A stretch of 25,000 nt of DNA from Prorocentrum cordatum (GCA_963575745.1 CAUYUJ010000193.1:57501-82500), one strand, 5' to 3'. Shown: positions 9,508 through 18,991, numbered from the stretch's first letter. The notes: generated from the sequence alone by a model not told the origin. Translations and numbers: made by a program.

Positions 9508-10660
9508 ATGATATTTTAGTTGCCCCCTGTTTGATCGGCTTCACCCTGGGATGGTGTGATTTCAGATCCATTCTCCAAATTTGTATCATTGGTCGTTTGT
9601 CTAACTCAGTTGTATGGTCCCAGCCCGGCCGGCAGTGGTGCCCCAGCATCCCTGTCATGCAGTGCTATGCGCGCGCGCTCGTTCGCGTTCGTTCATCGCG
9701 CGTCGTCAGTTTTCAAGGACCCCTGGCCAAACGCATCTGACAAAGTTCACGCGCGCGCGTCGTCGTGCGCGCATGCCGGAATTCTTCAGCAACTCTTGGT
9801 TTCGCAGGGTTTTCAGGATCGATTTTCCCGACTTTAGAAACACATGTACGTGCATATGTATGTATGCATGCATGTATGTATGTTTGTGTAATGTAATATG
9901 TTTACATGCTTGTTTAGTCTTATATTTATAACTGTTTGTAAGCCGCTGCTTCTGAATACAATGCGTAACCATGGTTTCCCAACCAGACGCTTTAAACAAG
10001 TCTTCGCGCGCGCTCTTGCGAATTCTTATGTCAACCATCTGCTTTGTAACGCTCTCGCGCGCGCGTGCCGAATCACTCGGGCGCCCTTGCGCGCGTGCGG
10101 AGGGGGTGGGCGGGGGGGGGGGGGGCGCGATCCCTGTCAAATAATTCCACGTGGGCCACTCGCGCGCGTTGGCCGCGCGCGCGTGTCGGACTCATTCCAA
10201 AACCTTCATCGCCAACATGTGGACACCATCGTCGTCATCGGCGTGATCAGCATCGGCGCCGTTCTTGTCATTGCCGTCGTCATCGTCACCGTCGTCACCA
10301 GCGTCGCTAGTGTCATCATCGCGTCTGCCGTTGTCGACGTCGCGATGATACCGCGCCCGCTCGAGCCACCGACTCGCACTGAACCGCCCGCGCGTCAGCG
10401 CAGCTTGCTGCGAGACGCGTTGGGGAAATGCACAGCGGTCAGCGCCGCCGCGTCCATGTCGGTCGTGCCTGACTATCTGGCCGCGCTGCGCGCGAGCGCT
10501 CGCGCGCTAGCGCGGCCGCGCCGATGCGCCAACCAGCGCCAAGCAGTCATCGTAATCGCTTCCGCATTGGTTTTGCAAACCAAAGTGCGGGTGGGTGGGT
10601 GGGGGGATTTCGCGAGCAGCGGAGCTGAACATTCAGTGCGAGAAAAAAGGGTGTACTTGA
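9508..10660. repeat. 1.1-kb tandem unit, copy D
   Basis: It shares GTCAGTTTTCAAGGACCC (9705), CATGCCGGAATTCTTCAGCA (9772), CCATGGTTTCCCAAC (9968), CTTGCGCGCGTGC (10086), the GTC/ATC block (10225-10340), GTCGACGTCGCGATG (10334) and TTTTGCAAACCAAAGTGCGG (10571). An ATGT microsatellite interrupts it at about 9842-9905. No gene was recognised in the 260-codon frame that crosses it. Confidence 0.75.
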
Positions 10661-10675
10661 TAGATCCGCGCCACG

Positions 10676-11095
10676 CATAGTGTACAACATCATCAATTTC
10701 ACAACGTAAATGCACCACGCATTTTGCTCCACATGCATTCCACAACGCGTGCGGCACCACATAGACTACACCACACATATTGCACAACGTATCTTGCATA
10801 ACATTTATTTCACAACATGTATGGCACCACGTCGCTTGCTCCACATAGGTTGCGCTATGCATGTCGATCCACATGGTGTACACAACGTAGATCACACACA
10901 ACATACATTGCACAATGCACATTGCATTGCACCAAGCATGATGTACCTCGTATACCGCACAGTGTTCATTGCACGCCATAGGTTGCGCTTCATCGGTTGC
11001 ACGACATAGGTTTGGCAACATATTTTGCACACCGCCAGCAACACAACGTATCTAACTCCACGTATATTGCACAACGTACATCGCAATAACACATT
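10676..11095. repeat. Degenerate TTGCACAACGTA-type tail, block 3 (long)
   Basis: About 420 bp made of diverged 18-20 bp words (TTGCACAACGTA, CTCCACATAG, GCACCACGTCG and similar). Cys/His/Met-rich frames on either strand are by-products of the repeat. GC content falls well below that of the neighbours. Confidence 0.7.
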
Positions 11096-11185
11096 TTCGG
11101 GCCCTCGCTGGCCAACCTCTTTTTTTCTAGGACCGTTTCCGCTGCCCTGGCGTCGTTTTCGCTTGTGTGGGGGGGCTTCCTGGTC

Positions 11186-11245
11186 GGCCCCGGAAACCGC
11201 GGCCTGGTTCGCTTCGAGATCCTAGGCAGGACGCGCCCCGGGAGA
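11186..11245. repeat. Dispersed repeat family R1, diverged copy 3
   Basis: GGTTCGCTTCGAGATCCTAG and GCAGGACGCGCCCCGGGAGAG align with the middle of the copies at 794-895 and 2601-2697. A GGCGTCGGTACGCTTTGGTT word about 140 bp further on (11383) resembles the family tail, as if an insertion separates them. Confidence 0.45.
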
Positions 11246-12104
11246 GCCAGTTTTTCCGCCTGGCGTCAGTGACGGGCCTGGGAGGCCGACTTCGAGGAAA
11301 ACGCCAGAATAGGAACAATCACGTCGGCGGGTGTGTGGGTTCGTGCCTTCCGTCCTGGCCGCGGAAGGGTCCGAGGAGCAGCGGCGTCGGTACGCTTTGG
11401 TTTTCCTCTCTTCTCGTCCCCCTCGTCCTCCTCGTCGTCCTCGGGGGCGCTTCGCGAAATGCGAATCCCGAAAATCGCTGGGTCAGTTTTGGAGGTCGCG
11501 GCGGCCACACATCGGGGCAAGGTTTTTGTCAAGGAGTGGCATGCCCCTTTCCAGCCCCCCTTCCCGCTTTAGCCCACCATTGACTATGCAGCGACAGAGG
11601 ATTGTCGACCCATGCCCAACATGGGCAGCCATGCTGCTTTGGTGAGTGGTCGATGCTCACGCAGCCACACAACGGCGGCGAGCGAGGGGGGGAAGTGAAA
11701 AGGGGCAGGCCTTCTCAGAAGGTTCGGAAGTCCCCCAGTTTTCTGAGAAGTTTCCTGAGCCTTCCCCGAAGACAGAAACAACTTCTCAGAAGGCGCGAGG
11801 GCTTCTGAGAATTCCCACCGCCTTTGAGACGGCCTTCTCTTTCTCCTTTCCCCCCCTCGCTCACCGCCGAACGCAGCCGCCCCTGCATCGGTATCCTCTG
11901 GTTCCTCCCAGGTCGCCGCCGCACGCCCGCGGCGTCGGCGCCGGGGCGCCACCGACGAGCGGTGGCCCAGCCGCCGCCAGGAGCAGGACGCCCTGGCAGG
12001 GCGCCTCGGAGGTGGGTGGGTTGGGTGGCTTCACAATGGGACCCTTCGGGGGCCACGCCAAGACGCCCACGAGGCGGCCACGGACGGCAAACCGCCGACC
12101 AGGC
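11246..12104. other. Unassigned region, no gene recognised
   Basis: Open frames exist on both strands but none resembles a known protein to me, and they overlap one another as expected of GC-rich DNA. The only visible structure is four near-palindromic TTCTSAGAA words between 11710 and 11820. The part just below 12105 should hold the 3' untranslated region of the minus-strand histone-like gene. Confidence 0.5.
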
Positions 12105-12250
12105 TCAGAGCTCGTCCTGCAGGGCCTTCGCGGGGAAGGCCTGCACGATGGTCTGAGCCAGCTTTGCCTTCACCGTGAAGAATTTACCAAATATTTCGCG
12201 CTTCCCGGCGTTGGTCGCCTTCTTCTGGCGGGTCTTGATCATGACAGCAC
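12105..12250 (-). CDS. Histone-like protein (HU-like, dinoflagellate HCc/HLP type), last exon
   Basis: The minus-strand exon encodes 47 residues and a TGA stop (12107-12105). It contains MIKTRQKKATNAGKREIFGK, then FTVKAK, then FPAKALQDEL at the end. From family knowledge this is the C-terminal half of the dinoflagellate histone-like proteins, small basic DNA-binding proteins related to bacterial HU that package chromosomes in the nucleus: the IKTR-KKAT-AGKREIFGK, VKAK and AFP-AL signatures fall in order and at the right spacing. The exon starts after a TTCAG acceptor (intron ends at 12251), and its first two bases GT would complete the Gly of the usual IPG motif. A GTAAG word lies immediately before the TTCAG. 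The N-terminal exon with the MKAMK-type start and first helices was not found between 12251 and 14150, so the gene is incomplete here, has a long intron, or is a fragment. The open, uninterrupted signature argues against an old pseudogene. Confidence 0.75.
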
Positions 12251-12743
12251 CTGAACTTACCGTTTCCCTTCGCCTTCTGCGCTGCAGTGCCCAGAAACTG
12301 GAGCGTATACCTTACTAGTGGCGGGGGGTCGGGGATGGCGTCGGGGTGGTGCGGTGTACGTCTTCTCCCCCATGTATACACACCAGGATCCCGTAGGAGC
12401 CAGGATCCGCTTTCCTGTGCGAGCTTCAGTGCGGCGCCGGGAAGAGAAGCGTCGGTGTGGAGTTCCGCTCCTGAACTTCACGGGGGCCCTGTGGCACCCT
12501 CTGCACATTCCGCTCACGGAGTGCGCTGGCGTGCGCTGGCGTCCGGCAGCCGATGGGGAAGCGCCGATTTCGCGTCGACTCGGCGTCGGTCGGTGTCGAT
12601 TCGCAAGAGCCCTGGGGGGGTCGAGCAGTGGCGAAGCGTCCTGACTTGCCACCAGGCCCACCACATAATGTTCTGAACATCCTGCGTGGTTGTTCCCACA
12701 TGCTCTCAGAGCATTTCTCGCTGAGGCAGTCTGGTTTCAATCG
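12251..12743. other. Putative intron/upstream DNA of the histone-like gene
   Basis: No exon could be recognised. 12565-12612 is related to the minisatellite at 2440-2485 (GATTT-GCGTCGACT and GTCGATTCG-AAGAGCC). Long frames crossing the stretch on both strands are not supported by any motif. Confidence 0.45.
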
Positions 12744-12919
12744 CAGTGGATACCCATGCCACGAAGCACCCCGCTTGCCTCCAGGGTACCCTGGGTTTCC
12801 TGGGCTTAGATGGTCTTGCTATGGACAGCGTGACGCTCCCACATCAAAAATCAATGGACGTCCCAGGGTCTCAGGCTTGGGCCTCTCGCGGCAAGCTTCC
12901 CGTGGTCGGGCCCCCACTG
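12744..12919. mobile_element. Tc1-like short element R4, copy 1 (176 bp)
   Basis: It has the same length as the copy at 24651-24826 and aligns with it throughout: CAGTGGATACCCATG at the left, CACCCCGCTTGCCTCCAGGG and GTGACGCTCCCACA inside, CCCCCACTG at the right. The ends are short inverted repeats starting CAGTGG. The flanking TA seen at the other copy is lost here. There is no transposase; it would depend on one elsewhere. Confidence 0.8.
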
Positions 12920-13057
12920 CAGTCCGCCTCGTGCTCTTGGAGCGCGCTCTCTTGTGCTCTTGGGCCCCTTCGTGCCCGGCCTGCGGGGATGCCGGGAGGC
13001 TCGGCCCCTGCTCGCGCGGGGGGGGGGGGCCCGTCGACGAGCTCGCGGGAGCGCGGG

Positions 13058-13106
13058 GGCAGGGCTCGGGAGCTCGCCGAGCGCGCGGCGAGCTCCGAGC
13101 CCTGCC
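13058..13106. repeat. Near-perfect 49-bp palindrome
   Basis: GGCAGGGCTCGGGAGCTCGC pairs with the reverse-complementary right half, which ends GAGCCCTGCC, leaving almost no loop. The GCAGGGCTCG word is also at the outer ends of the hairpin 13787-13920 and at 13549, so these may be one foldback family. Confidence 0.8.
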
Positions 13107-13207
13107 TCCGGCTGCAACGCCCCTGGGAGGTCGAGTGCTGCCTTTGCCCTGGCCCGACGTGCGGCCTGCGCCGGCTCCATCTGGCCTGATCCCGCTCAAC
13201 ATAGTAG

Positions 13208-13373
13208 GACAGGGAGGAGGAGGGGGAGGAGGAGGAGGGGGAGGAGGAGGAGGAGGAGGAGGAGGAGGAGGAGGAGGAGGCGGAGGCGGAGGAGGAGGAG
13301 GAGGAGGAGGAGGAGGAGGCGGGAGGAGGAGGCGGAGGAGGAGGAGGAGGAGGAGGAGGCGGAGGAGGAGCCC
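13208..13373. repeat. GGA microsatellite with GGC interruptions
   Basis: A purine-rich GGA array broken by GGGGGA and GGC units. Poly-Gly, poly-Arg and poly-Pro frames through it are artefacts; the 460-codon plus frame and the 367-codon minus frame here have no other support. Confidence 0.95.
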
Positions 13374-13786
13374 GGCTTCAGCCCGCTCGATCCCGCCTCG
13401 TCCGGCGGAGTCCGGGGCCCCCGCCGGCACAAAGCGGCCCCCCGAGGGGGCCGCATCCTCTCCGAGTCTTCCCGACGAGGGCCTCCCAGCAGCTGCCTCC
13501 TGCCCTGCCCCGCCTCGCATGGGCTCGGGAGGAGCGGTGGCTGGCGGGGGCAGGGCTCGGGCGTCGCCGCTGGAGCTCCCCGCGCTGGGCGCTTGCCGCC
13601 CGCCCTCTGGCCCCGGGACCACCACCGAACGCTCCGGCTCGCAGCAGGCCGCAGACAGAAACGGGCCTGGGGCTCTGGCCGCGCTCTGCCGCGAGAGGCT
13701 GCGCTGCTCTCGCAGCGCCGGCCCTCGGGGCTGCCGCGCCCTCCTCGCCTCCCGCAGCCTCCTCCCCGCCCCTCCGCGGGCCACGT

Positions 13787-13920
13787 GCGAGCCCTGCCCC
13801 CCTGCCCCCCCCACGAGTTCTGAGGGGGCGGGCGGGGCTCGCTTCGCTCGGGAGCTCCCGAGCGGAGTGGACCCGACCCGCCCCCTCAGAACTCGTGGGG
13901 GGCAGGGGGGCAGGGCTCGC
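13787..13920. mobile_element. 134-bp hairpin (foldback element)
   Basis: The left arm from 13787 (GCGAGCCCTGCCCCCCTGCC and on through ACGAGTTCTGAGGGGGCGGG) is the reverse complement of the right arm ending at 13920, about 48 bp with one or two differences. The loop contains GCTCGGGAGCTCCCGAGC, itself a perfect palindrome. It is most likely a foldback MITE. A terminator-like role cannot be excluded, but nothing transcribed toward it was identified. Confidence 0.85.
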
Positions 13921-14107
13921 ATTTTGCCCCCCTAATCCCTGTCACGGCGGAGCCCCGCGGGAGGCCAGTCGGGCTCCCCAGAGGTTCCCCGTGCCGCGCT
14001 CGGCGCTCCCGGCGGCGCGGAGCCGGCGGCGGGCACCCCGCGCGCGGCCCGGCCGCAGGGAGGCGCCCCCGACGAGGGGCCCCGGGCTGCTCTCGGCTAG
14101 GAGGGAA

Positions 14108-14253
14108 AAAACACACAGACACAATTCATCGTCGATTCCCCAGCAAATATGGGAAAGTGTGGGAGGTGGGGGGGGGAAGACGAAGCCCCAAAGAATTCAC
14201 GGGGAGATATGGGGAATGGTTTTATTTGTGTGTGTATATCTATTTGTGTGTCC
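14108..14253. repeat. Imperfect inverted repeat with CA/GT-rich ends
   Basis: ACACACAGACACAATTCATC with GATTCCCC on the left loosely mirrors GGGGAATGGTTTTATTTGTG with TGTGTG on the right. The pairing is patchy. It immediately precedes the AT-hook frame and could be intron or upstream sequence. Confidence 0.35.
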
Positions 14254-17018
14254 CGGGGCCCCTTCTTTTTGGCCCTCCCTGCGACGCAGGCCGAGGCCCG
14301 CCCTCCCCCGCCGAGCCGGCCGACGCCGGGACGGCAGCGCGGCAGCGGGCTGCTCCAGGGTGCCCCCCGGCCGTGCTCGCCTCGGCGGCCCGCGCCGAGC
14401 CGTGCTCCGCGCCTGCCGGGAGCCCCACGGGCCCTCGGGCGGGCGCGGCGCCCGCGCGAGACGCCCCACCCAGGGGAGAAGCGGGGTCCTCCGCTGGCGT
14501 GGAGCGGCGCCCGCCGTCCCCGGGCGCCGTGGCGGCCACGACGGGCGGCACTCAGTGGCAGGAAGATGCTGTGGAGGAGTCCCGTGTCGCCTCGGACTCC
14601 CCTGCGAGCGCCGAGCGGCGCTCGCCGCCACCTGGCGACCCGGCGGGCGCCGACTGCGGAGGCCAGTGGCAGGAAGATGCTGTGGAGGAGTCCCGTGTCG
14701 CCTCGGACTCCCCTGCGAGCGCCGAGCGGCGCTCGCCGCCACCTGGCGACCCGGCGGGCGCCGACTGCGGAGGCCAGTGGCAGGAAGATGCTGTGGAGGA
14801 GTCCCGTGTCGCCTCGGACTCCCCTGCGAGCGCCGAGCGGCGCTCGCCGCCTGCTGGCGACCCGGCGGGCGCCGACTGCGGAGGCCAGTGGCGGGACAGC
14901 GACCTGGAGGAGTTCCGAGCCGCTTTCGCGGAGCCGCATTCGCTGCCCACTGGCGACCCGGCGAATAGCACGGGGGGAACTGAGGGACACGAGGATGGTC
15001 TGCAGGAGTCACGCGCCGCGTTCGGCTCCCCGCTCGCACGGCGGCGCTCACCGCCCCCTAGCTGGTCAGAGGACCCCAGGAGCGTGGCCCAGAGGCAGGA
15101 GGAGCCCCGCACCGCGCCCGGCCCGCCCGCCGGTGCGTCTCGTCACCCGCCGCCCCCGACCCACCCGGCGAGCACCTGGAACGCAGCCCGAGGAGGAGGA
15201 GGAGGAGGAGGCGGCCCAGAGCAGCCCCCTGCCGCCTCTGGCAGCCCCGCGGGTGGTGGCCCTGGCGCCTCGCACGGCGCCCCGAAGTCGCCCGTGTGCC
15301 CCCTGCTGCCGCTGGCGGCGGGTCTTCCGACGCCCTGCCGGCGACCGAGCGGCGGCGGCGGGGCCCTCGCCGGCGGCGCGCCGCAGGCAGCGCCGCGCCC
15401 AGCCGCGCACGCCGCAGAGTCGCGCCAGCACGGGGCCTGCAGCGCCTCCCCCTCGCCGCCGTGCAGAGCCGCGCGCGGTGCATCCCAGGCCCGCGGCGGC
15501 CTGGCAGAAACGCAGGTCGACCCGGAGGGGGCCGACGATGCAGCCTCCCAGCCGCCCGCTGCAGAGGCGCGGGGGCGCGGTGAGCTTGCCGCCTCGACGG
15601 CGATCACGGCGGTGGGGCCCGCGGCGCCAGCAACGGACGAGCCCACTACGCAGCTCTCCTGCGAGGCTGGCGGCGACGAGCCTGCAGTCGTCCGCCACTC
15701 GCCGCCCAGCCGCTGGCAGCGCCCCTTGCCCGCCAGCATGGGCGGCCCTGAGGCTTTGGACCCCGATTGCGCCGCGGACCATGTGGCCCAGGCGCCTCCT
15801 GCGCCGAAGCGCTGGCTGGCGGCCACCACTCCGCCGCCTGGCGACGAGCCTGCTGGCGGCATCGGCGCGGATGTGCTAAGTCTGCTGCCTTCGTCGCAGC
15901 CCGAGGCCCCCGGGCCACCGAGGGCGAAGCGCAGGAGACGCACTCAGGCCGCGATCGACGACATGACCCCGTTGCGATCCCAAGACCCCTTACCGCAGGC
16001 ACTGGCTTCGGCGGCCCCGCAGGCGGCTGCGGCTGTCTCTGCAGCCCCGGCGTCAGCGGCCGTGCCTGCGGCCTCGGCGGCGGCGGTGGCCTCGGCTACA
16101 GAACCGCCAGGGGCGGCGGTAGCCGCGGCACTCCCCGCAGCCCTGGCAACGGCGGTCTTGCCAGCGGCCCCGACAAGAAGGCCGCCAAAGGCGAAGGCCG
16201 AGGCGGCGTCGGCGGCAACCACGGCTGGGAGGAAGAGGGGGCGCCCTCCCGCGGGCGCCTGCGCGAAAGAGGAAGAGCGCGAGTCGCCGGGTGCCGCTTC
16301 GGGCGAGGCCTTGGTGCCCGCAGCCTGGGCGGGAACGAGGCAGGGTGCGCCCGAGGCGGCGGCGGCGGCCCCAGCTGGGAGGAAGCGGGGGCGCCCTGCC
16401 GCGGGCGCTCGCGCGAAGGAGGAACGCGAGCCGGCGGCTGCCGCTTCGGGGGGGGCCTCGTCGAAGCCCGCGGCCGCGGGGGGAGAGAGTCAGGGCGCGC
16501 CCGAGCCTGTGGCCGCTCCCGCCCCAGAGCGACGCCGTGCGGCGGAAGCCCCGGGGCGCGTCGCCCCACCGCGCCGAGTGGAGGCCGAGCAGGCGGCGGC
16601 GGCGGCGGCGGCGGAGGGGGTGAGCGACGCGTGGGCGCTGTGCCCCGTGCCGCTAGCAGACGCTGAGCTCGGCCAGGGCACGGCTGCTGCGCCGCACGCT
16701 GTGCACGGGGACGCCGGCGAGGCCGCGGCCAGCGCCGCCGCGGGCGAGGGCGGCGAGGCCGCCCGCCCCGCGGGCAGGGGCCAGAAGCGCCGGGGCGGCG
16801 GCTGCAGCACAGGGCGGCGGGGCGCGCCGCGGCGCAAGAGCGTGAAGGCGGAGGCGCCGGCGAGCCAGGAGGAGGCCCAGGCGCCGCCGGCCGACCCCTC
16901 CGAGTCAAACACTCCGGCGCTCGTGGAGGAGCCGGGCCGCCCCGCAGGCGTGGCGGAGGCCCGGGCCGGTGCTGGTGCCTTCGCGGCCGCTGGGCCACCC
17001 CCAAGGCGGGCTGCCTGA
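14157..17018 (+). CDS. AT-hook protein with 37-residue repeats; probable large exon of an MDC1-like gene
   Basis: A 953-codon frame rich in Ala, Pro, Arg and Glu. In order: residues 1-45 look non-coding; a CAG acceptor after a pyrimidine run at 14289 is a plausible true exon start; residues about 133-280 are 37-residue repeats beginning QWQEDAVEESRVASDSP (DNA period exactly 111 bp, units at 14553, 14664, 14775 and 14886, then a degenerate one); a basic AKRRRR stretch is at 590-595; AT-hooks GRKRGRP lie at 691-697 and 741-747 inside a 50-residue duplication; a basic Lys/Arg tail follows. AT-hooks bind the minor groove of AT-rich DNA, so a nuclear, DNA-binding role is likely. The codon at 14157 is GTG, and the first in-frame ATG is at 15738, so the real start probably lies in an upstream exon. 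Coding is supported by the 111-bp period and by a 3-bp indel and synonymous changes between the AT-hook repeats. It may be spliced to the BRCT exons at 20378-21060; the alternative is GC-rich open frame by chance. Confidence 0.6.
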   Translation: MWEVGGGRRSPKEFTGRYGEWFYLCVYIYLCVPGPLLFGPPCDAGRGPPSPAEPADAGTAARQRAAPGCPPAVLASAARAEPCSAPAGSPTGPRAGAAPARDAPPRGEAGSSAGVERRPPSPGAVAATTGGTQWQEDAVEESRVASDSPASAERRSPPPGDPAGADCGGQWQEDAVEESRVASDSPASAERRSPPPGDPAGADCGGQWQEDAVEESRVASDSPASAERRSPPAGDPAGADCGGQWRDSDLEEFRAAFAEPHSLPTGDPANSTGGTEGHEDGLQESRAAFGSPLARRRSPPPSWSEDPRSVAQRQEEPRTAPGPPAGASRHPPPPTHPASTWNAARGGGGGGGGPEQPPAASGSPAGGGPGASHGAPKSPVCPLLPLAAGLPTPCRRPSGGGGALAGGAPQAAPRPAAHAAESRQHGACSASPSPPCRAARGASQARGGLAETQVDPEGADDAASQPPAAEARGRGELAASTAITAVGPAAPATDEPTTQLSCEAGGDEPAVVRHSPPSRWQRPLPASMGGPEALDPDCAADHVAQAPPAPKRWLAATTPPPGDEPAGGIGADVLSLLPSSQPEAPGPPRAKRRRRTQAAIDDMTPLRSQDPLPQALASAAPQAAAAVSAAPASAAVPAASAAAVASATEPPGAAVAAALPAALATAVLPAAPTRRPPKAKAEAASAATTAGRKRGRPPAGACAKEEERESPGAASGEALVPAAWAGTRQGAPEAAAAAPAGRKRGRPAAGARAKEEREPAAAASGGASSKPAAAGGESQGAPEPVAAPAPERRRAAEAPGRVAPPRRVEAEQAAAAAAAEGVSDAWALCPVPLADAELGQGTAAAPHAVHGDAGEAAASAAAGEGGEAARPAGRGQKRRGGGCSTGRRGAPRRKSVKAEAPASQEEAQAPPADPSESNTPALVEEPGRPAGVAEARAGAGAFAAAGPPPRRAA
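14553..15005 (+). repeat. 111-bp coding tandem repeat
   Basis: Three nearly identical 111-bp units start at CAGTGGCAGGAAGATGCTGT (14553, 14664, 14775). A fourth diverged unit starts at 14886 and a fifth trace at about 14979. Units encode 37 residues with an acidic E-E/S-R core followed by a Pro/Ser stretch and GDPAGAD. Near identity of the first three points to recent expansion or homogenisation. Confidence 0.93.
16227..16397 (+). other. Two AT-hook motifs in a 150-bp duplication
   Basis: GRKRGRP is encoded at 16227-16247 and again at 16377-16397. The surrounding AG-GRP-AGA-AKEEE-RE pattern is repeated with an in-frame 3-bp loss and synonymous changes (AGG/CGG, AAA/AAG). The RGRP core with flanking basic residues is the standard AT-hook. 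Confidence 0.85.
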
Positions 17019-17752
17019 CCCTCCTTCCTGGACTCCCTCCATCCACCCTCTCTTCTCTCTCGTCGTCAGAGCAGCTTCCCCTCGTCGAACCGCCGCACGC
17101 GTCGGCGGGGCGGGCCGGGCAGTCTGCTTGAGGCTCCGTCAGGATCTGCGCCGTTGGCTCTCGACCTTTTCGAGGGCTGCACGGATCAGGGCGGGTGTTT
17201 GTTTCAATGCGGCTTTCGCTTCAGCGCAGTGCGTATTCAGCTTTGGGTACAGGGCGCCCTGTTTTCAAGCTGTGGCTCTGACCATTCGGGCCGCGCGCAT
17301 GAGTGTTACAGGTTGCAGCAGTTGAGCGGAGATGTTTGACATGATTTCGGGCAGCGGTTCCAAGCGTGCAACTCTGCACTAATGGAGGGCGGCGTCCTTT
17401 GGAGACTTCCTCGGATTCTGGGAGACTTCGTGTGAGACTTCCTCGGGATCTGTGACCAGAAGATGATACTTTGCAGCATTCCCCTGCGCGGATGTTTTTT
17501 GTGAACAAGGGCGGGTCAAATTTGGACTCTCGCTGCACATATCCCTGGACTTTTTTGTCCCTACTTCGTTTTACCTTGCAGTTCGAAGTGTTGAGGGCGG
17601 ATGGGCTTTCGTCTGAATGGCAGGACCATTGTGTGCTCGCCCTTCTGGGGTCGGTTTTGTTGTGACAGTGGAATATGTCCAGCTGCCTGCGGCAAATCCC
17701 GCCACCGTGCCAGCCCAACATTCTGGGCGGCGACTGTTTGAGGGGGAACGGG
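17019..17752. other. Putative intron, no exon recognised
   Basis: It follows the stop of the AT-hook frame. A strong acceptor-like pyrimidine run ending GTCAG is at 17069. GAGACTTC occurs three times at 17401-17443. Small frames here have no recognisable motif. Base composition is clearly less GC-rich than the preceding frame. Confidence 0.45.
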
Positions 17753-17916
17753 AGGCTGTCACATGTGACACCTCGTGTCCCCAGGCTTGGTGGAGCCGTG
17801 ATGATGATGATGCTGCTGCTGATGATGATGATGATGATGATGATGATGAGTAATACGAAGAAGAAGACGACGATGATGATGATGATGACGTGGATGATGA
17901 GTATGATGATGATGAA

Positions 17917-17983
<67 letters not shown>

Positions 17984-18943
17984 GTGATGACGATGATGGT
18001 AGTGGTTGTGGTTGTGGTGGTGATGCTGATGCTGCTGCTGATGATGCTGATGATGATGATGATGATGACGATTCTCTGATGCTGCTGATGATGTGGATGA
18101 TGAATATGATGATGCTGATTGTGATGATGATGATGATGGTGATGGTGATGATGCAGATGCTGCTGCTGACGATTATGATAATGAAACTGATGATGCTGAT
18201 GGTGATGATGATGATGACGATAATGATGCTGATGCTGGTGCTGCTGCTGTTGCTGGTAATGATGATGGCGATGGTGATGACGTTCACGCTCACGTCGAAG
18301 ACGACGACGAGGACGACGATGACGATGACGACGATGATGGTTTTGATGATGATGTTGATGATGACGATGATGATGCTGATGGTGATGATGCTGATGATTG
18401 CGATTATGATGATGCTGCTGCTGACGACGATGATGATGAGGATGATGATGCTGCCGATTACGATGGTGATGATGCTGGTGATGATGACGATGACGATGAT
18501 GAATCTGATGTTGATAATGCTGTTGACGATGATGACGACGATGGTGATGATGATTATGATGATGCTGATGATGATGGTAATGATGATGCTTATGCTGATG
18601 CGGATTCCGATGATGACCACGGTGCTGATTTAGACGATGAAGGTAATGTTAATTTGATGATGAGGATGGTGACTAGGATCGGGTTGACGATGAGGATGAT
18701 GTTGAGGATGACTATGACGATGACGATGCTGATTGTGATTATGATGATGATGAGGACGATGATGCTGATGATGCTGATGATGTTGCTGCTGCTGACGACG
18801 ATGATGACGATGCTGCTGCTGCTGATGATGATTCTGATCGGGATTACGATGACATGATGATACTGATGTTGTTGATGATGCTTGTGATTCGGATAATGAT
18901 AATGATGATGATGATGATGATGACGATGATGAGGATGAAGATG

Positions 18944-18991
<48 letters not shown>

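Noticed and set aside
9898-10680. 260-codon Val/Ile/Ala-rich frame in tandem unit D as a membrane protein
   Set aside because: The hydrophobic part is a GTC/ATC repeat, and the equivalent parts of units A-C are in broken or shifted frames.
12251-12664. Minus-strand continuation of the histone-like exon through AQKAKGNGKF as its upstream coding sequence
   Set aside because: The GKF-like match is in a different frame from MIKTR, and the rest of that frame has no histone-like signature; an intron ending at 12251 explains the data better.
12553-13935. 460-codon plus frame and the overlapping 367-codon minus frame
   Set aside because: They cross the 176-bp Tc1-like element, the GGA array and two hairpins; no domain is visible and both strands are equally open because of GC content.
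14149-15879. 576-codon frame overlapping the AT-hook frame, and long minus frames at 14097-17046
   Set aside because: Arg/Pro/Ala-rich shadows of the AT-hook frame; the in-frame periodicity and AT-hook conservation support only the 14157-17018 frame.
17890-18857. Asp-rich and Met-rich frames over the TGA array
   Set aside because: Pure translation of a trinucleotide repeat; the same DNA gives Ser and Ile frames on the other strand.
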